Source: Rhynochetos jubatus (lineage: Eukaryota > Chordata > Aves > Eurypygiformes > Rhynochetidae). From it: DNA of 64,000 nucleotides. The translations under genes were made by a program, and so were the position numbers. The notes under the pieces are model-generated. The model was not told where the DNA came from and did not search any database. It worked only from the letters and a program-made list of their open reading frames with translations. Below, piece by piece: positions 26,786 to 36,220 of this stretch (positions within the stretch are counted from its first letter, which is position 1; each line of letters starts with the position of its first letter). The stretch lies in contig CM050690.1 in NCBI GenBank assembly GCA_027574665.1, positions 34,194,357 to 34,258,356 on the forward strand, given 5' to 3'.

Positions 26786-28366
26786 TCTCAAGTGGATGGA
26801 CCTCAAGGCAGGGCCTGCGGGAGCAGAGTCCCTTCCACTCTAAGAGAAGGTGAGGTTCAAGACTACCTGAGGAACCTGAATGTACATAAGTTAATGGCAC
26901 CCAGCAAGATGTATCACAGGTCATGGCAGTCAGGTGAAGTCCCTGGTGACTGGAAAACGGGAAACATTGCACCCACTTTGAAAAAAAAGGAAGAAAGGAG
27001 GACCCTGGGAACTACTGACCTGTCAGCCTCACCTCTGTGTCTGGGAAGACTGTGGAATAGATCCTATCATAGAAGCTTTGCTAAGGCATATGGAGGACAG
27101 AGAGGTGATTCGAGACAGCCAGCATGGCTTCACCAAGGGCAAGTCTTACCTGAGCAACCTAGTGGCCATCTACAATGGAGTGTCTGCAGCAGTGGATGAG
27201 GAAAGAGCTATGGATGCCATTTGTCTGGACTTCTGCAAGGCCTTTGACAGGGTCCTTCACAACATTCTGTTCTCTAAATTGGATGGGTATTGATGTGACG
27301 GATGGACTATTCAGTGGATAAAGAATTGGCTGGATGGTTGCATCCAGAGGGTAGTGGTGAATGGCTCAATTTCCAGATGGAGATTGGTGACAAGTGGTAT
27401 CCCTGAAGGGTCAAAATTGACCAGTACTGTTTAACATCTTCATCAAGGACACAGACAGTGGGACCAAGTGCACACTCAGCAAGTTTGCAGATGACACCAA
27501 GCTGAGTGGTGCAGTTGACCTGCCTGAGGGATGAGATGCCAATCCAGAGGGATCTGGGCAAGCTGGCAAAGAGGGCCTACGTGAACCTCATGATGCTCAA
27601 CAAGGCCAAGTGCAAGGTCCTGCATCTGGGTCCGGGCAACCTCTGGTATCAATACAGGTTTGGGAACAAAGGTATTGAGAGCAGCCCTACAGAGAAGGAT
27701 TTGGGGGTATTGGTGAATGAAAAGCTGGACATGAACCATCAATGCGTTCTTGCAGCTCACAGTCAACTAAAACTGGGCTGCATAAGAAGTGCGGCCAGCA
27801 GGTCGAGGAATGGGATTCTGCCCCTCTACTCTGCTCTCGTGAGACTCCACCTGCAGTAGTGTGTCCAGCTGTGGGGCCCTCAGCACAGGAAAGACATGGA
27901 CCTGTCAGAGCTTGTCCAGAGGAGGGCCACAAAAATGATCAGAGAGCTGGAGCACCTCTCCTATGAGGAGAGTCTGAGAGAGTTGGGGTTGTTCAACCTG
28001 GAGAAGGGAAGGCTCTGGGGAGACCTTGTTGTGGCTTTTCAGTACTTAAAGGGGGCTTATAAGAAAGGTGGGGACAAACTTTTTAGTAGGGCTTGTAGCA
28101 ACAGGACAAGGGGTACTGGTTTCAGGGCAGATTCAGACCAGGTATAAGGAAGAAATTTGTTATGATGAGAGTGGTGAAACACTGGAACTGTTTGCCCAGG
28201 GAGGTGGCAGATGCCTCATCCCTGGAAACATTCAAGGTCAGGTGGACAGGGCATTGAGCAGCGTGATCTAGCTGAAGATATCTGTGCTCATTGCAGTAAA
28301 GTTGGACCAGGTGACCTTTAATGGTCCCTTCCAACCCAACCCATTTCATGATTCTATAATTCTGTG
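26786..28366 (+). mobile_element. CR1 LINE, about 1.6 kb, RT half plus 3' UTR
   Basis: The longest CR1 in the window. It covers the reverse transcriptase of ORF2 through the 3' tail. RT landmarks include [19 protein letters not shown] and [16 protein letters not shown] (in the frame open at 27078-27293) and FADD (codons 27484-27495). The C-terminal part is IESSPTEKDLGVLVNEKLDM and MIRELEHLSYEESLRELG. The RT motifs fall in three successive frames, and a TGA interrupts at 27291, so the copy is dead. Compared with the CR1 consensus as I recall it, roughly 55 bases appear to be missing near 26921. The end is 'ccttccaacccaaccc' followed by 'atgattctataattctgtg'. Confidence 0.93.
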
Positions 28367-31300
28367 TATGCAGTTAATCATTATAGCACTGTATTTGCAG
28401 AACCCAAGTCATTAATATTTGAAAATTACTAATGAAATCCTGCCTCTGACTCTTCCAAACAGATCCACCCCACATTCTCATTACACATCCGTCCCCTTCC
28501 TGTAATAAGACAAGACTATCTGCACTTCTTTTTATTCTCTGCTCCTGTAACACCCAAGAGATTGAAGTACAGTCAGTTGCTTATGGATTGACTCACTCCA
28601 GTTCAGCACACATATTAGCTCATTGCCAGGATGTCTTCTGGGAGGCACCCAGGGAGCACCTCCACACATAGCACACTCTAGAGTCAACACAGTTGATCCT
28701 ACACCGTCCCCACAGAATCCTCCAATGCTACATCAGCATGCTTTGCTCTCCCACGCATTTCCAAATCATGCCCCATAGCACACAACAGTCTCAAGAACCA
28801 CACTACAAGCAAATTACACTGTCAGTCTGCGGCATGCAGTGAGTGGAAGAAGGCTATAAAGCGTTGTAGGGTGTCAACAGGAGCCCCAGGCTGATCGGTG
28901 TGCAAGCAGGCACGTGCAACCTGTTCCAGAAGGGATCAGTCCTAGATTATATATAGGTGAATCAATTCAGAATAATTGGCCAGAAGGCCAGGTGTTGAAT
29001 GCCCTCAACAATGTTCACGAGACTTTACGCTGGCAAAGATAACCTTAAAAATGTGTAGCCAAAACGTATAGACGGCACAATGTCTAACTGACCCTACAGC
29101 ATGAAGGGCTGTAGTCTTGAGAGCTACAAGCTTTAACTCAGTGAGGTGACTGTCGATCAATACAATTACTTAGTATCCTCCCTGTTCATTATTTTTCTTT
29201 CTGACTAAAGCAAGAGAGAGGAAAGATGCTCAGAATGGAAAGGCGTGCATGTTCCAGTGGATAAATTACTATTTTGCAGAGTATTCACACCTAGTTTAGG
29301 TGGCTAACTTAGGACACCAATCTCCCAAACAGCCCTGCACAGTCAATAAAAGGATAAACTACTCCAGATGTGGAGCAAGAACCTAATTTAGATGCCTCCA
29401 CTTGCCCTTACTTCTCCATTGAAATGGACACCACTTGGGAAAGCATTATATTCATTGCCCCCACCCCATCTGGTAAGTCACAAGGTTTTTCTTTTGTAAC
29501 TTTAGAGGGCAGACGTTATTATTTATGGGTCTCTGAGGGAACATCAAATCCAAGAACCCAGCAGTATGCACATGTCCATATTCAGTCATCTGCCCAGGCT
29601 ACTGTGAGTGACACCTTACTGTGCCATTTCTGCTGGATGAATCTTTGAGTAGGACCTTTACTTAGCCTTCCATGATCCCTATGCACCATAGTTCTGTGAG
29701 CTACAGACAGAGTTTGGTAAGAGGCTACTTTTCACTGATACGTGAAATCCTCTATTAGTAGAGAATTCAACCCCTTCTTCCAGAAGAAAAAGTGCTCTCT
29801 CACTGTGCATCTCCATCAGGAACATACTAAGGTATCACTGGATGCACAAACTGAAGTTTTATCAGCAAATTAATTTACAGTACTCCTGCCAGATATTTTT
29901 AATTGCAGTTGTAAATCTCCTGAAATGTAGAAAAAGCAATACAATCCACTAAAAGAAATGTGCTTAGAAATCATTTGAGAGGAATTCACCACATATATAG
30001 GCCATGTATTTTTAATTAAATATGAATATGAACCACGAAATTTTAAGGTCAACTGGTTTTGTGTCTATCTGATTTTCTTATTTTCTAAACACGTTCGATG
30101 TAAAATAGGTGAGAGAAAGAATTAAAGACAACACAAGTTGGAAAGGAGATCCATTAGTAAAGGGTGTGAAATAAAAAGGGGGAAAAGACATCAGGGTTAA
30201 ACAAAATGGTGCCCAGAAGTCTTTCCAATAAGTACATATCAGCCACATACTGGCTTTTCTGCCTGCCAAAATGACCCCTAGTGATGAAAGACTGCTATTC
30301 TGTAATAATTTGGAGAGCTAATGAAAAGAACAAAATTAATTGCTGAGACAGGAAAGGATGGTGAACAGAAAATATAGCAAATGTGGGAGTGCAGAAAGCT
30401 ATCAGACCCTATTCTACTGTCCAGTCATGGCATATATTTTCCTGTGTGTCGCTTTGTGGAGAAGAGCAATAGTTGGCTTTCCTTGTTACTTTTACAGCTA
30501 TTCTAAAAACTGAAGAGCTAAATCTGATGATACCATTTCTGCTGTTACAAAACCTGCATCAAAGAAGAGAGGGCAGAGACTTATTTCCCTAGGTTTACTT
30601 CCAGACGAGCAGATTTCCTGCCTGTAGCAGAGCACCATGAGCCCCAGAGTCCTTACCCAACATGGCAGTTACAAATACGGACAGAATACAAAAGCTCATT
30701 AAATGAAGACAGACTAGTATGTTTTAAAAACATTTTGAGAAGTTAATTTATTGACAAATAATCCTGGATGTAGGGGATCATATTCCACGTGGCTAAAAGG
30801 TGTGGAAAGTGAAGAGCCCAACCATTTTCTGCTACGATTTTTTTTCAGTTGTATGATACCGAAGATAATTCCAAACTTCAGAGTCAATAATTTCATTAAT
30901 ATTATTATTATTACTGTATGAAACTTGCATTTCTTTAACCAAACGGTGCACGTGAAAATCTCTGCCTATGAATGATGCAATGCTTCGTGCCATGCCCTGC
31001 TTTTCAGACCAGCAGGCAAAATGAGCACTGTCCCCAGCCAGGGAAGCCTGCCAGCACTAGTGGGACCATGCACTGACCCTCCTTCTCAGGCAGCATCCCA
31101 GCAGCCTCTTCCCAGCCACGCAAGGTCGCAAGGCCGGCAGCGAAGGCTCCTCTACTCCCCCTCCTGGGAGGTACGAAGTTCATCTGCTGCCATTCCTCAC
31201 AAAGTAAACGGGCCTGCTTACTGCTCCAGAAAAGGACAGCCGAGCTGGATGGATTTTGCAGATGAAGGTGGGAGCTGGGAGGGGGCAGAGCTCATCCCCC

Positions 31301-32815
31301 AGCTGTCCGCAGAAGGCAGCCCCACTGGGACAGACAGCCACCCATTCCTGCTCCCCCGTGCTGGGGGAAACTCGGGAGGCCTCTGTCCCACGCCGAGGTG
31401 TGATCCTGCCCCACTGCAATCTCCCCACTCCTGGGAGACTCCCTACGCCTGGAATATCCTGGCATCCATGTCCCCCCGTCGCCAGCTGCACCAGTGTGGA
31501 CTGGTTTCCCCTGAAATCAGGCAGCGCAGCAGCACTTTGTACAGCATCTGCAATGCCGTCTCCAACTTACCCACCCGAAACTAGCCGACTTGCGCCAGTA
31601 ACGGTGGTAATTTTGGGGAATAGGGCTGCAATGTGACGCACGAACGAGTCCGGTGTAGGTATAGATGTGTATTTATTGCACCCTGCCTGAACGGCATCTG
31701 GCATTTTTAATAACACTGTTAAACATGAAATAAAAGAAACGGCTCTAAACTAGGTGGATGAAGGCAGCGTTTCTGAATGCAGTTTTCACAGATTTAAAAA
31801 CGCAAGCAAACACAATTTGTGCACCAGAAGAGGCAAAATTGTACTGAAGGAGAAACACAAGCAGCTTGTAAAACCGATGACAATGGAGCAAACCCTTATG
31901 AATGCTCCTCAACACATCAATCATACTGACTCCCAGCCGCACCACACACCGCCATCCCTCCTTTCACGCACTTTCAGAGAGGCATCGGTCCACACCACAT
32001 AGGATCCCAAGATCCCCGAGTTTCTGGAAAACAGATTTAGCTCTGATTTTTGTGACAGATGGAGTTGATAGTCTCAGGATGAAAAAAGCGCCAGTTTTGA
32101 CAGGCAGCAGATACCAATGCCCCTTGTGGCTGTAGACGATGTTGCTCTGCAATTAAGGTAGCACTGAAACGAAAGGCAGTGGGTAAATGCACCACTACTT
32201 ACTTTGTTACGCTCCTCTCGTTGTGCCTTAATATTTATCTTTTTGTGTCTGCTTGGTTATAAGCAAAGCAAAGCGAACGGTGAGTGTAACAGGAAGGGCA
32301 GGGCGTCAGCAAGGTCAGTTGCTTTCAACGAAAACACATTTCATCCTCTTAACCAACAGGGTTCAAACATCTTGTTACTGGCTGGCAGATCTTCACAAAG
32401 TATCAAAGAACTACGCTGAGATGTTTCTGCCAACAGGCATCCTCGTGGGTCAGTGTCGTACACCCGTGTAGAGAATCCGCAGGCGAGAAGCGGAGCTGGG
32501 CGAGTGTGAGAAGTCGGTGGGGGATGCGCTAAGCGGAAAGGAGGTTGCGGTAGTGAAGGAGAGCAAAGCAGTACTTACATGGTCGCAGTACACCCCCAGT
32601 AGGAGTTAGCTTTGCCCTCCCTCGGTGTACCAACACACCGAAACCGTGAGCTCTGCTTAGATTTCAGTAAGAACAAAGCCCGTCCCATTTTGAGCCTGGT
32701 CCTCCCTACCTTTCGGGAAGCGGTTCTGCCCTGCCTTGACTCGGTGGGAAGTTTGGGTACACCCATCACTCCAGACCCACTTTTTTCCTCCCTGCTGTAA
32801 GAAGTAGGGCCAGTT
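28367..32815. other. Non-genic interval upstream of GAS1
   Basis: No supported gene. A GC-richer patch at 31020-31600 has a 187-codon open frame but no recognisable protein features (see rejected list). A stretch near 29260-29420 ('ggtggctaacttaggacacc') hints at an old interspersed repeat but is too diverged to name. A short ATT run lies near 30899. From about 32460 the GC content rises into the GAS1 CpG island. Confidence 0.55.
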
Positions 32816-33129
32816 TACGCTCGACATCCCCGCCAAAGCAGCACGCAGATGCCCGCCGCCTGCCCTGCGGCCTCGGCGGCGGCGCGGGAAACCCGGGCAG
32901 CCCCGAACCGCCGCCGCCCCGGCAGCCCCGAACCGTCGCCGCCGCTCTCCCGGCCGCCGCGCCGCCTTAACGGGAGGAGGGGCTCCTCGGGGGGCTGTCA
33001 CTCTCCTTAAGCCTTTCCTTTCAAGCTTTGAATGTGAGCTGCCCTCCAGCCCCCCTCCGCTCCTTCCCTCCCTCCAGCAGATCGTAAAGAGAGGAGGGAA
33101 GGGGGGGGAAGTTTCAACAACAGGCCGGA

Positions 33130-33134
33130 CCAAT
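33130..33134 (+). promoter_or_regulatory. CCAAT box candidate
   Basis: CCAAT in the context 'ggccggaccaatggcaag', about 205 bases upstream of the TATA-like box and inside the CpG island. This matches the NF-Y type element common in such promoters. It is a short motif and unproven. Confidence 0.4.
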
Positions 33135-33334
33135 GGCAAGTGGCGAGGGCAGGGAAAGGGGGCCGAGCGAAGGGAGAAAAAAGTGGAGAAAAGGAGAAAG
33201 AGAGCGAGAGAGCGCAGGCTGGGGGGATGTGTAAAAGAAGAAGCGTTGCTAATTTTTTTTGTTTGTTTGCTTTTCCATGCATGCATAATGAGGCCTAATC
33301 AGAGCACGTTGCTGCTGCTCGGAGGGCACTTTTG

Positions 33335-33342
33335 TATTTAAA
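33335..33342 (+). promoter_or_regulatory. TATA-like box for GAS1
   Basis: 'tatttaaa' sits in 'cacttttgtatttaaagcc', an AT-rich break in otherwise GC-rich promoter DNA. It would place the transcription start near 33365-33372 and give GAS1 a leader of about 770 bases. A TATA-less start further down the CpG island is an alternative. Confidence 0.45.
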
Positions 33343-33674
33343 GCCTTGCAAAGAAAAAAAGATCCACAGACGGATCCGCAGAGCAGCTTGCAGGGCTTGT
33401 TGACAACAGAAGCAGCATCAGTCGCCCAGAGAGAAAGAGACCCCGAAGGCTACCTCTTCTCCTTTCCCCGTGCTATCTTCTCGCTAGCGGGGAGAGGTAT
33501 TTCTTCTCCCCGCCACCCGACAGTGCAACCCGTACCGAGAGGGAGTGAGCGGAGCCGGGACGGTGAATGGGATCGGAGCGGCTGGCATGTGCACAGATGC
33601 TGCGAGCGGAGAGTTAAAAGCTCCCGAGGAGGCAGCGGCAGCGGCAGCAGCAGCTGGGCATTTATTTTGTGGAG

Positions 33675-33694
33675 AAAAAAAAAAAAAAAAAAAA
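33675..33694 (+). repeat. A20 homopolymer in the GAS1 leader
   Basis: Twenty consecutive A bases, followed by a short GA run ('gagagagagaaac'), lie in the predicted 5' leader. The flanks show no retroposed body. The length is likely polymorphic or subject to sequencing slippage. Confidence 0.8.
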
Positions 33695-33975
33695 GAGAGA
33701 GAGAAACGGAACTGCATGAGGAGCCGGGCAGCACCATGAGCTCTCCCGGCGCAGCCTGCAAGTCCCCGAGCGCACCGCGGAGCCGCTCTCCTCCGAAGCC
33801 CCGTTTGCACTGATTCCCCCCACCGCTCCGGGCGCTTTCGCCGCCTCGCCAAGCCCGGGAGCAGCGGGTGGGGGGGTGGGGGGTCGCCACGGGACGGCCC
33901 CGGGCGCCTGACTTCGCGCGGCGGCCCCGCCGGTTTCGTCTCCCGGCGACCGGAGGGCCTGGCATCCCCGCGCGG

Positions 33976-33984
33976 ATGGATTGA
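33976..33984 (+). other. Minimal upstream ORF (Met-Asp-stop)
   Basis: ATG GAT TGA in the predicted GAS1 leader forms a two-codon upstream ORF. Its stop overlaps the ATG of the next upstream ORF in the string TGATG. Such stop-start overlaps can allow reinitiation after termination. This is read directly from sequence; translation is not shown, and it matters only if the transcript starts upstream of 33976. Confidence 0.45.
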
Positions 33985-34280
33985 TGCGAGGAGACCTCAT
34001 GCACACGGCCGGCGGGAGTTTTGCAAACTTTTCCACGGGCGGCAGCTCCTTCTCCTCCTCCACGTCGTCGTCGTCGTCGTCGTCGTCTACCAGCGCCTCT
34101 CCCCCGCCCGCCCGCGGCAGCAGCCGCCGCCGCCGCCCGCGATGGTGGCCCGCTCGCCCGCTCGGCACGGAGGCGGCGGCGGGCTCCGCTGGCCGCGGCC
34201 GGCCGCCTGGCTGTGGCTGGCGGCGGCGCTGGGCGCCGTGTGGCCGCCGCGGGGTTCGCTGGTGCAGGGCCGGCGGCTGA
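33984..34280 (+). other. Overlapping upstream ORF of GAS1 (98 codons)
   Basis: It starts at ATG 33984 and has an in-frame second ATG at 33999. It runs past the GAS1 start (34142) in a different frame and ends at 34280. The early part is rich in serine because it reads the CGT repeat and nearby CTC-rich sequence as Ser codons. The remainder is Arg/Gly/Trp-rich frame-shadow of GAS1. It is probably not a functional protein. A frame like this would be expected to reduce GAS1 translation by diverting scanning ribosomes, unless transcription starts below it. Confidence 0.4.
34063..34087 (+). repeat. (CGT)8 microsatellite in the GAS1 leader
   Basis: About eight perfect CGT units lie 55-79 bases before the GAS1 start codon. 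The unit reads as serine in the overlapping upstream ORF. Repeat number may vary between individuals or species. Confidence 0.9.
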
Positions 34281-35116
34281 TCTGCTGGCAGGCGGTGCTG
34301 CAGTGTCAGGGGGAGCCCGAGTGCAGCTACGCGTACAACCAGTACGCCGAGGCGTGCGCCCCGGTGCTCCTGCAGCAGCCGCCGGCGGCAGGCGGCGGGG
34401 ACGGGCCGGCGGGCGCTGCAGGCTCGGCCGCCTCCTCCAGGCGGCGGTGCCCCAGCCACTGCATCGCGGCCCTCATCCAGCTCAACCACACCCGGCGCGG
34501 CCCGGCGCTGGAGGACTGCGACTGCGCGCAGGACGAGAACTGCCGCGCCACCAAACGCGCCATCGAACCCTGCCTGCCCCGCACCAGCAGCCCGGCGGCC
34601 GGCGGACCCCTCGGCGGCGGCCCCGGCGGCCCCGGGCCCGGCGTTATGGGCTGCACGGAGGCGCGTCGGCGCTGCGACTGGGATAGCCGCTGCAGCCTGG
34701 CGCTCAACCGCTACATGACCTACTGCGGGAAGCTGTTCAACGGGCTGCGCTGCACGGCCGAGTGCCGAGCCGTCATCGAGGACATGCTGGCCGTGCCCAA
34801 GGCCGTGCTGCTCAACGACTGCGTCTGCGACGGGCTGGAGCGGCCCATCTGCGAGTCGGTCAAGGAGAACATGGCCCGCCTCTGCTTCGGCGCCGACATG
34901 GGCGGCAACGGAGCCGGCAGCAGCGGCGGCTCGGACGGCGGCCTGGAGGAGTACTACGACGAGGACTACGAGGAGGAGCCGAGCCAGAAGGGGAGGGACG
35001 ACGCGGAGGACAATGCGGGCTCCGAGCCCGGCTTCCCCGTGCAGGCGGATGGCGCCGGCCGGCCCGCCGCCGTGGCCTGGGCGCTGCTGGCCTCCCTCTT
35101 GCTGCCGCTGCTGTAG
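34142..35116 (+). CDS. GAS1: Growth arrest-specific protein 1
   Basis: This is an intronless 324-codon gene. The product is a GPI-anchored cell-surface protein that, with CDON and BOC, acts as a Sonic hedgehog co-receptor and helps pass the ligand to PTCH1; it was first described as a growth-arrest protein. Visible features: a basic N-terminus and hydrophobic signal core (about 21-34); GFRalpha-like domain 1 with ten cysteines (48-144), starting at RRLICWQAVLQCQGEPECSY; an N-glycosylation site N115-H-T; a Gly/Pro-rich linker (about 149-169); domain 2 with ten cysteines (171-248), including MGCTEARRRCDWDSRC and NDCVCDGLERPICESVKENM; an acidic Tyr/Asp/Glu stretch (269-279); and a hydrophobic C-terminal tail (309-324) typical of a GPI-attachment signal. 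The start has a good Kozak context (G at -3 and +4) and places the signal peptide correctly. It is slightly shorter than the human protein (345 residues as I recall), with differences mainly in low-complexity parts. The identification is firm. Confidence 0.98.
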   Translation: MVARSPARHGGGGGLRWPRPAAWLWLAAALGAVWPPRGSLVQGRRLICWQAVLQCQGEPECSYAYNQYAEACAPVLLQQPPAAGGGDGPAGAAGSAASSRRRCPSHCIAALIQLNHTRRGPALEDCDCAQDENCRATKRAIEPCLPRTSSPAAGGPLGGGPGGPGPGVMGCTEARRRCDWDSRCSLALNRYMTYCGKLFNGLRCTAECRAVIEDMLAVPKAVLLNDCVCDGLERPICESVKENMARLCFGADMGGNGAGSSGGSDGGLEEYYDEDYEEEPSQKGRDDAEDNAGSEPGFPVQADGAGRPAAVAWALLASLLLPLL

Positions 35117-35393
35117 CGTGTGTCCCCCCCCAGCTCCCTCCCTCCCTCCTTCCCTCCCTGCGCCGCGCCGGGCCAGTTTGAAACGCCGTGACCTCCGGCC
35201 TTTAGTGCGGGCGCCCGCCCTCACCGTGTCCCCAACCCCCGGAGGCGGAGGTGTCCCCCCTCCGCCGCCGCTTCCCCTCCGCATCCTCCCCCAGGCCCGG
35301 CCCGGCCCGGCCCGGCCTCCCCGGGCAGCCTTTCGTGTGGCGAAGCCGCGTTGGCCTTGCGACCGGGCCGCGGAGCCGATTTATTTTTTATTG

Positions 35394-35425
35394 TTTTTTT
35401 TTTTTTTTTGGGGGGGGGTGGGGGG
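35394..35425 (+). repeat. T16-G9 homopolymer pair in the GAS1 3' UTR
   Basis: Sixteen T bases are followed directly by nine G, one T and six G. The sequence is unstable-looking and prone to assembly or polymerase error. The G part on the + strand could stack in RNA, but only two G blocks are present. Confidence 0.8.
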
Positions 35426-36137
35426 TGTTGGTCTCGAGTGTGCACTATGCAATTGTCACCCTGCCCTTCGTGCTAGGAGCGAGAGGACGGGCTGGCGGAG
35501 AGAGCGGTGGCCGGGCCGCGGCGGGCCCCCCGCCGCCGCTCCCCGCCTCTAGGAGGAACGGCGCGATGGTGGTGGCTGTTCCCAGGCGTCCGGACGTGGA
35601 GGTTAGAAAGAGGTGAGCTACCCAGGCTGCTGCCGGAGCCGCCGCCGTACTGCTTAGTCAACAACTGGATCGCTGTCCTTCGCCGAGTCTCGCTCTTCAC
35701 GATGCAGTGGTGCCCGAAGGGGATTTTACGCCGCATCTGCCGTTAATTAAATATAAGGAAATAGCAGACTGAATAAATTCTGTGGTTTACAGCACTCCCT
35801 CTTGCACACGCATGGTCCCTGTAACAAAAGTGTGCCAGCAGCCGTCTCTTCCTCTTTAACCTAGCGACATTAAAAAAAAAAAGAAAACAAAAAACAAAAA
35901 AACCCCTCTTTTTTTATTTTTTTTCAGAGTTGTTGGCTATACTGAACAATGCAACTTTTGTTTTAAAAGAGCTCTGCACTGCCATCTTTGAAAGACACTT
36001 TTTAAACTCGAGAACATGTATGTACAAATATCCTGAAAAGCTATATTGCCTCTTGTCCTATCAGGGTGCTGACCTCTGGTAAATCTTATATAAGAAAATG
36101 TATTTAAAACTGGGATTTGTTACCAGTCGCTCTTCTC

Positions 36138-36145
36138 TGTATATA
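36138..36145 (+). promoter_or_regulatory. Pumilio-type element in 3' UTR
   Basis: TGTATATA in the predicted GAS1 3' UTR matches the UGUANAUA consensus of Pumilio proteins, about 55 bases before the poly(A) signal. A single 8-base match in an AT-rich region can arise by chance. Confidence 0.35.
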
Positions 36146-36194
36146 GAATTTTATAAATTGTATGCTTTGGGGATAATTTATTTAAAAAAAAAAT

Positions 36195-36200
36195 AATAAA
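36195..36200 (+). terminator. GAS1: GAS1 poly(A) signal
   Basis: A canonical AATAAA hexamer in 'aaataataaaagttttaaat', about 1.08 kb after the stop codon. Cleavage would be expected 10-30 bases downstream, near 36215. It is the best placed canonical signal after the gene. Confidence 0.7.
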
Positions 36201-36220
36201 AGTTTTAAATCCACATCCTA

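Larger units (their letters stand above)
32820..35600. promoter_or_regulatory. CpG island spanning GAS1 promoter and gene
   Basis: GC content rises sharply near 32820 and stays high to about 35600, with dense CpG dinucleotides (for example around 32870-32970 and 34100-34700). The rest of the window is AT-rich and CpG-poor. The island covers the promoter, 5' leader, entire coding exon and proximal 3' UTR of GAS1, as expected for a developmental regulator kept unmethylated in the germ line. A divergent or antisense non-coding transcript could also start here, but the sequence alone does not show one. Confidence 0.9.
35117..36220 (+). other. GAS1: GAS1 3' UTR (inferred)
   Basis: The sequence after the TAG stop runs GC-rich to about 35600 and then AU-rich up to the AATAAA at 36195. 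The AU-rich half looks like regulatory 3' UTR, with 'tgtatata' at 36138. The transcript could extend further: T20 at 36488 and weaker AGTAAA variants near 36529 and 36755 leave room for a longer form. The boundary is inferred, since no transcript data are available here. Confidence 0.65.

Noticed and set aside
31021..31584. A 187-codon plus-strand frame upstream of GAS1
   Set aside because: There is no domain, signal peptide or family resemblance, and overlapping frames of similar length occur on both strands. It is kept only as a transcription finding.
32657..33286. A 209-codon minus-strand frame in the GAS1 promoter
   Set aside because: It lies in CpG-island sequence with biased Arg/Gly/Ser composition and shows no recognisable protein feature. 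A divergent non-coding transcript is possible, but this is not a supported CDS.
33346..33813. A 155-codon plus-strand frame in the GAS1 leader
   Set aside because: It lies in the GC-rich leader, passes through the A20 tract as a Lys run and has a repetitive Ser/Arg/Pro composition. The first codon is not ATG in good context. It is treated as leader sequence.
33662..35284. A 540-codon open frame on the minus strand across GAS1
   Set aside because: It is antisense to the GAS1 CDS and its UTRs, full of Ala/Gly/Arg/Pro runs, and open only because the GC-rich template has few stop codons. It has no domain and no independent support.
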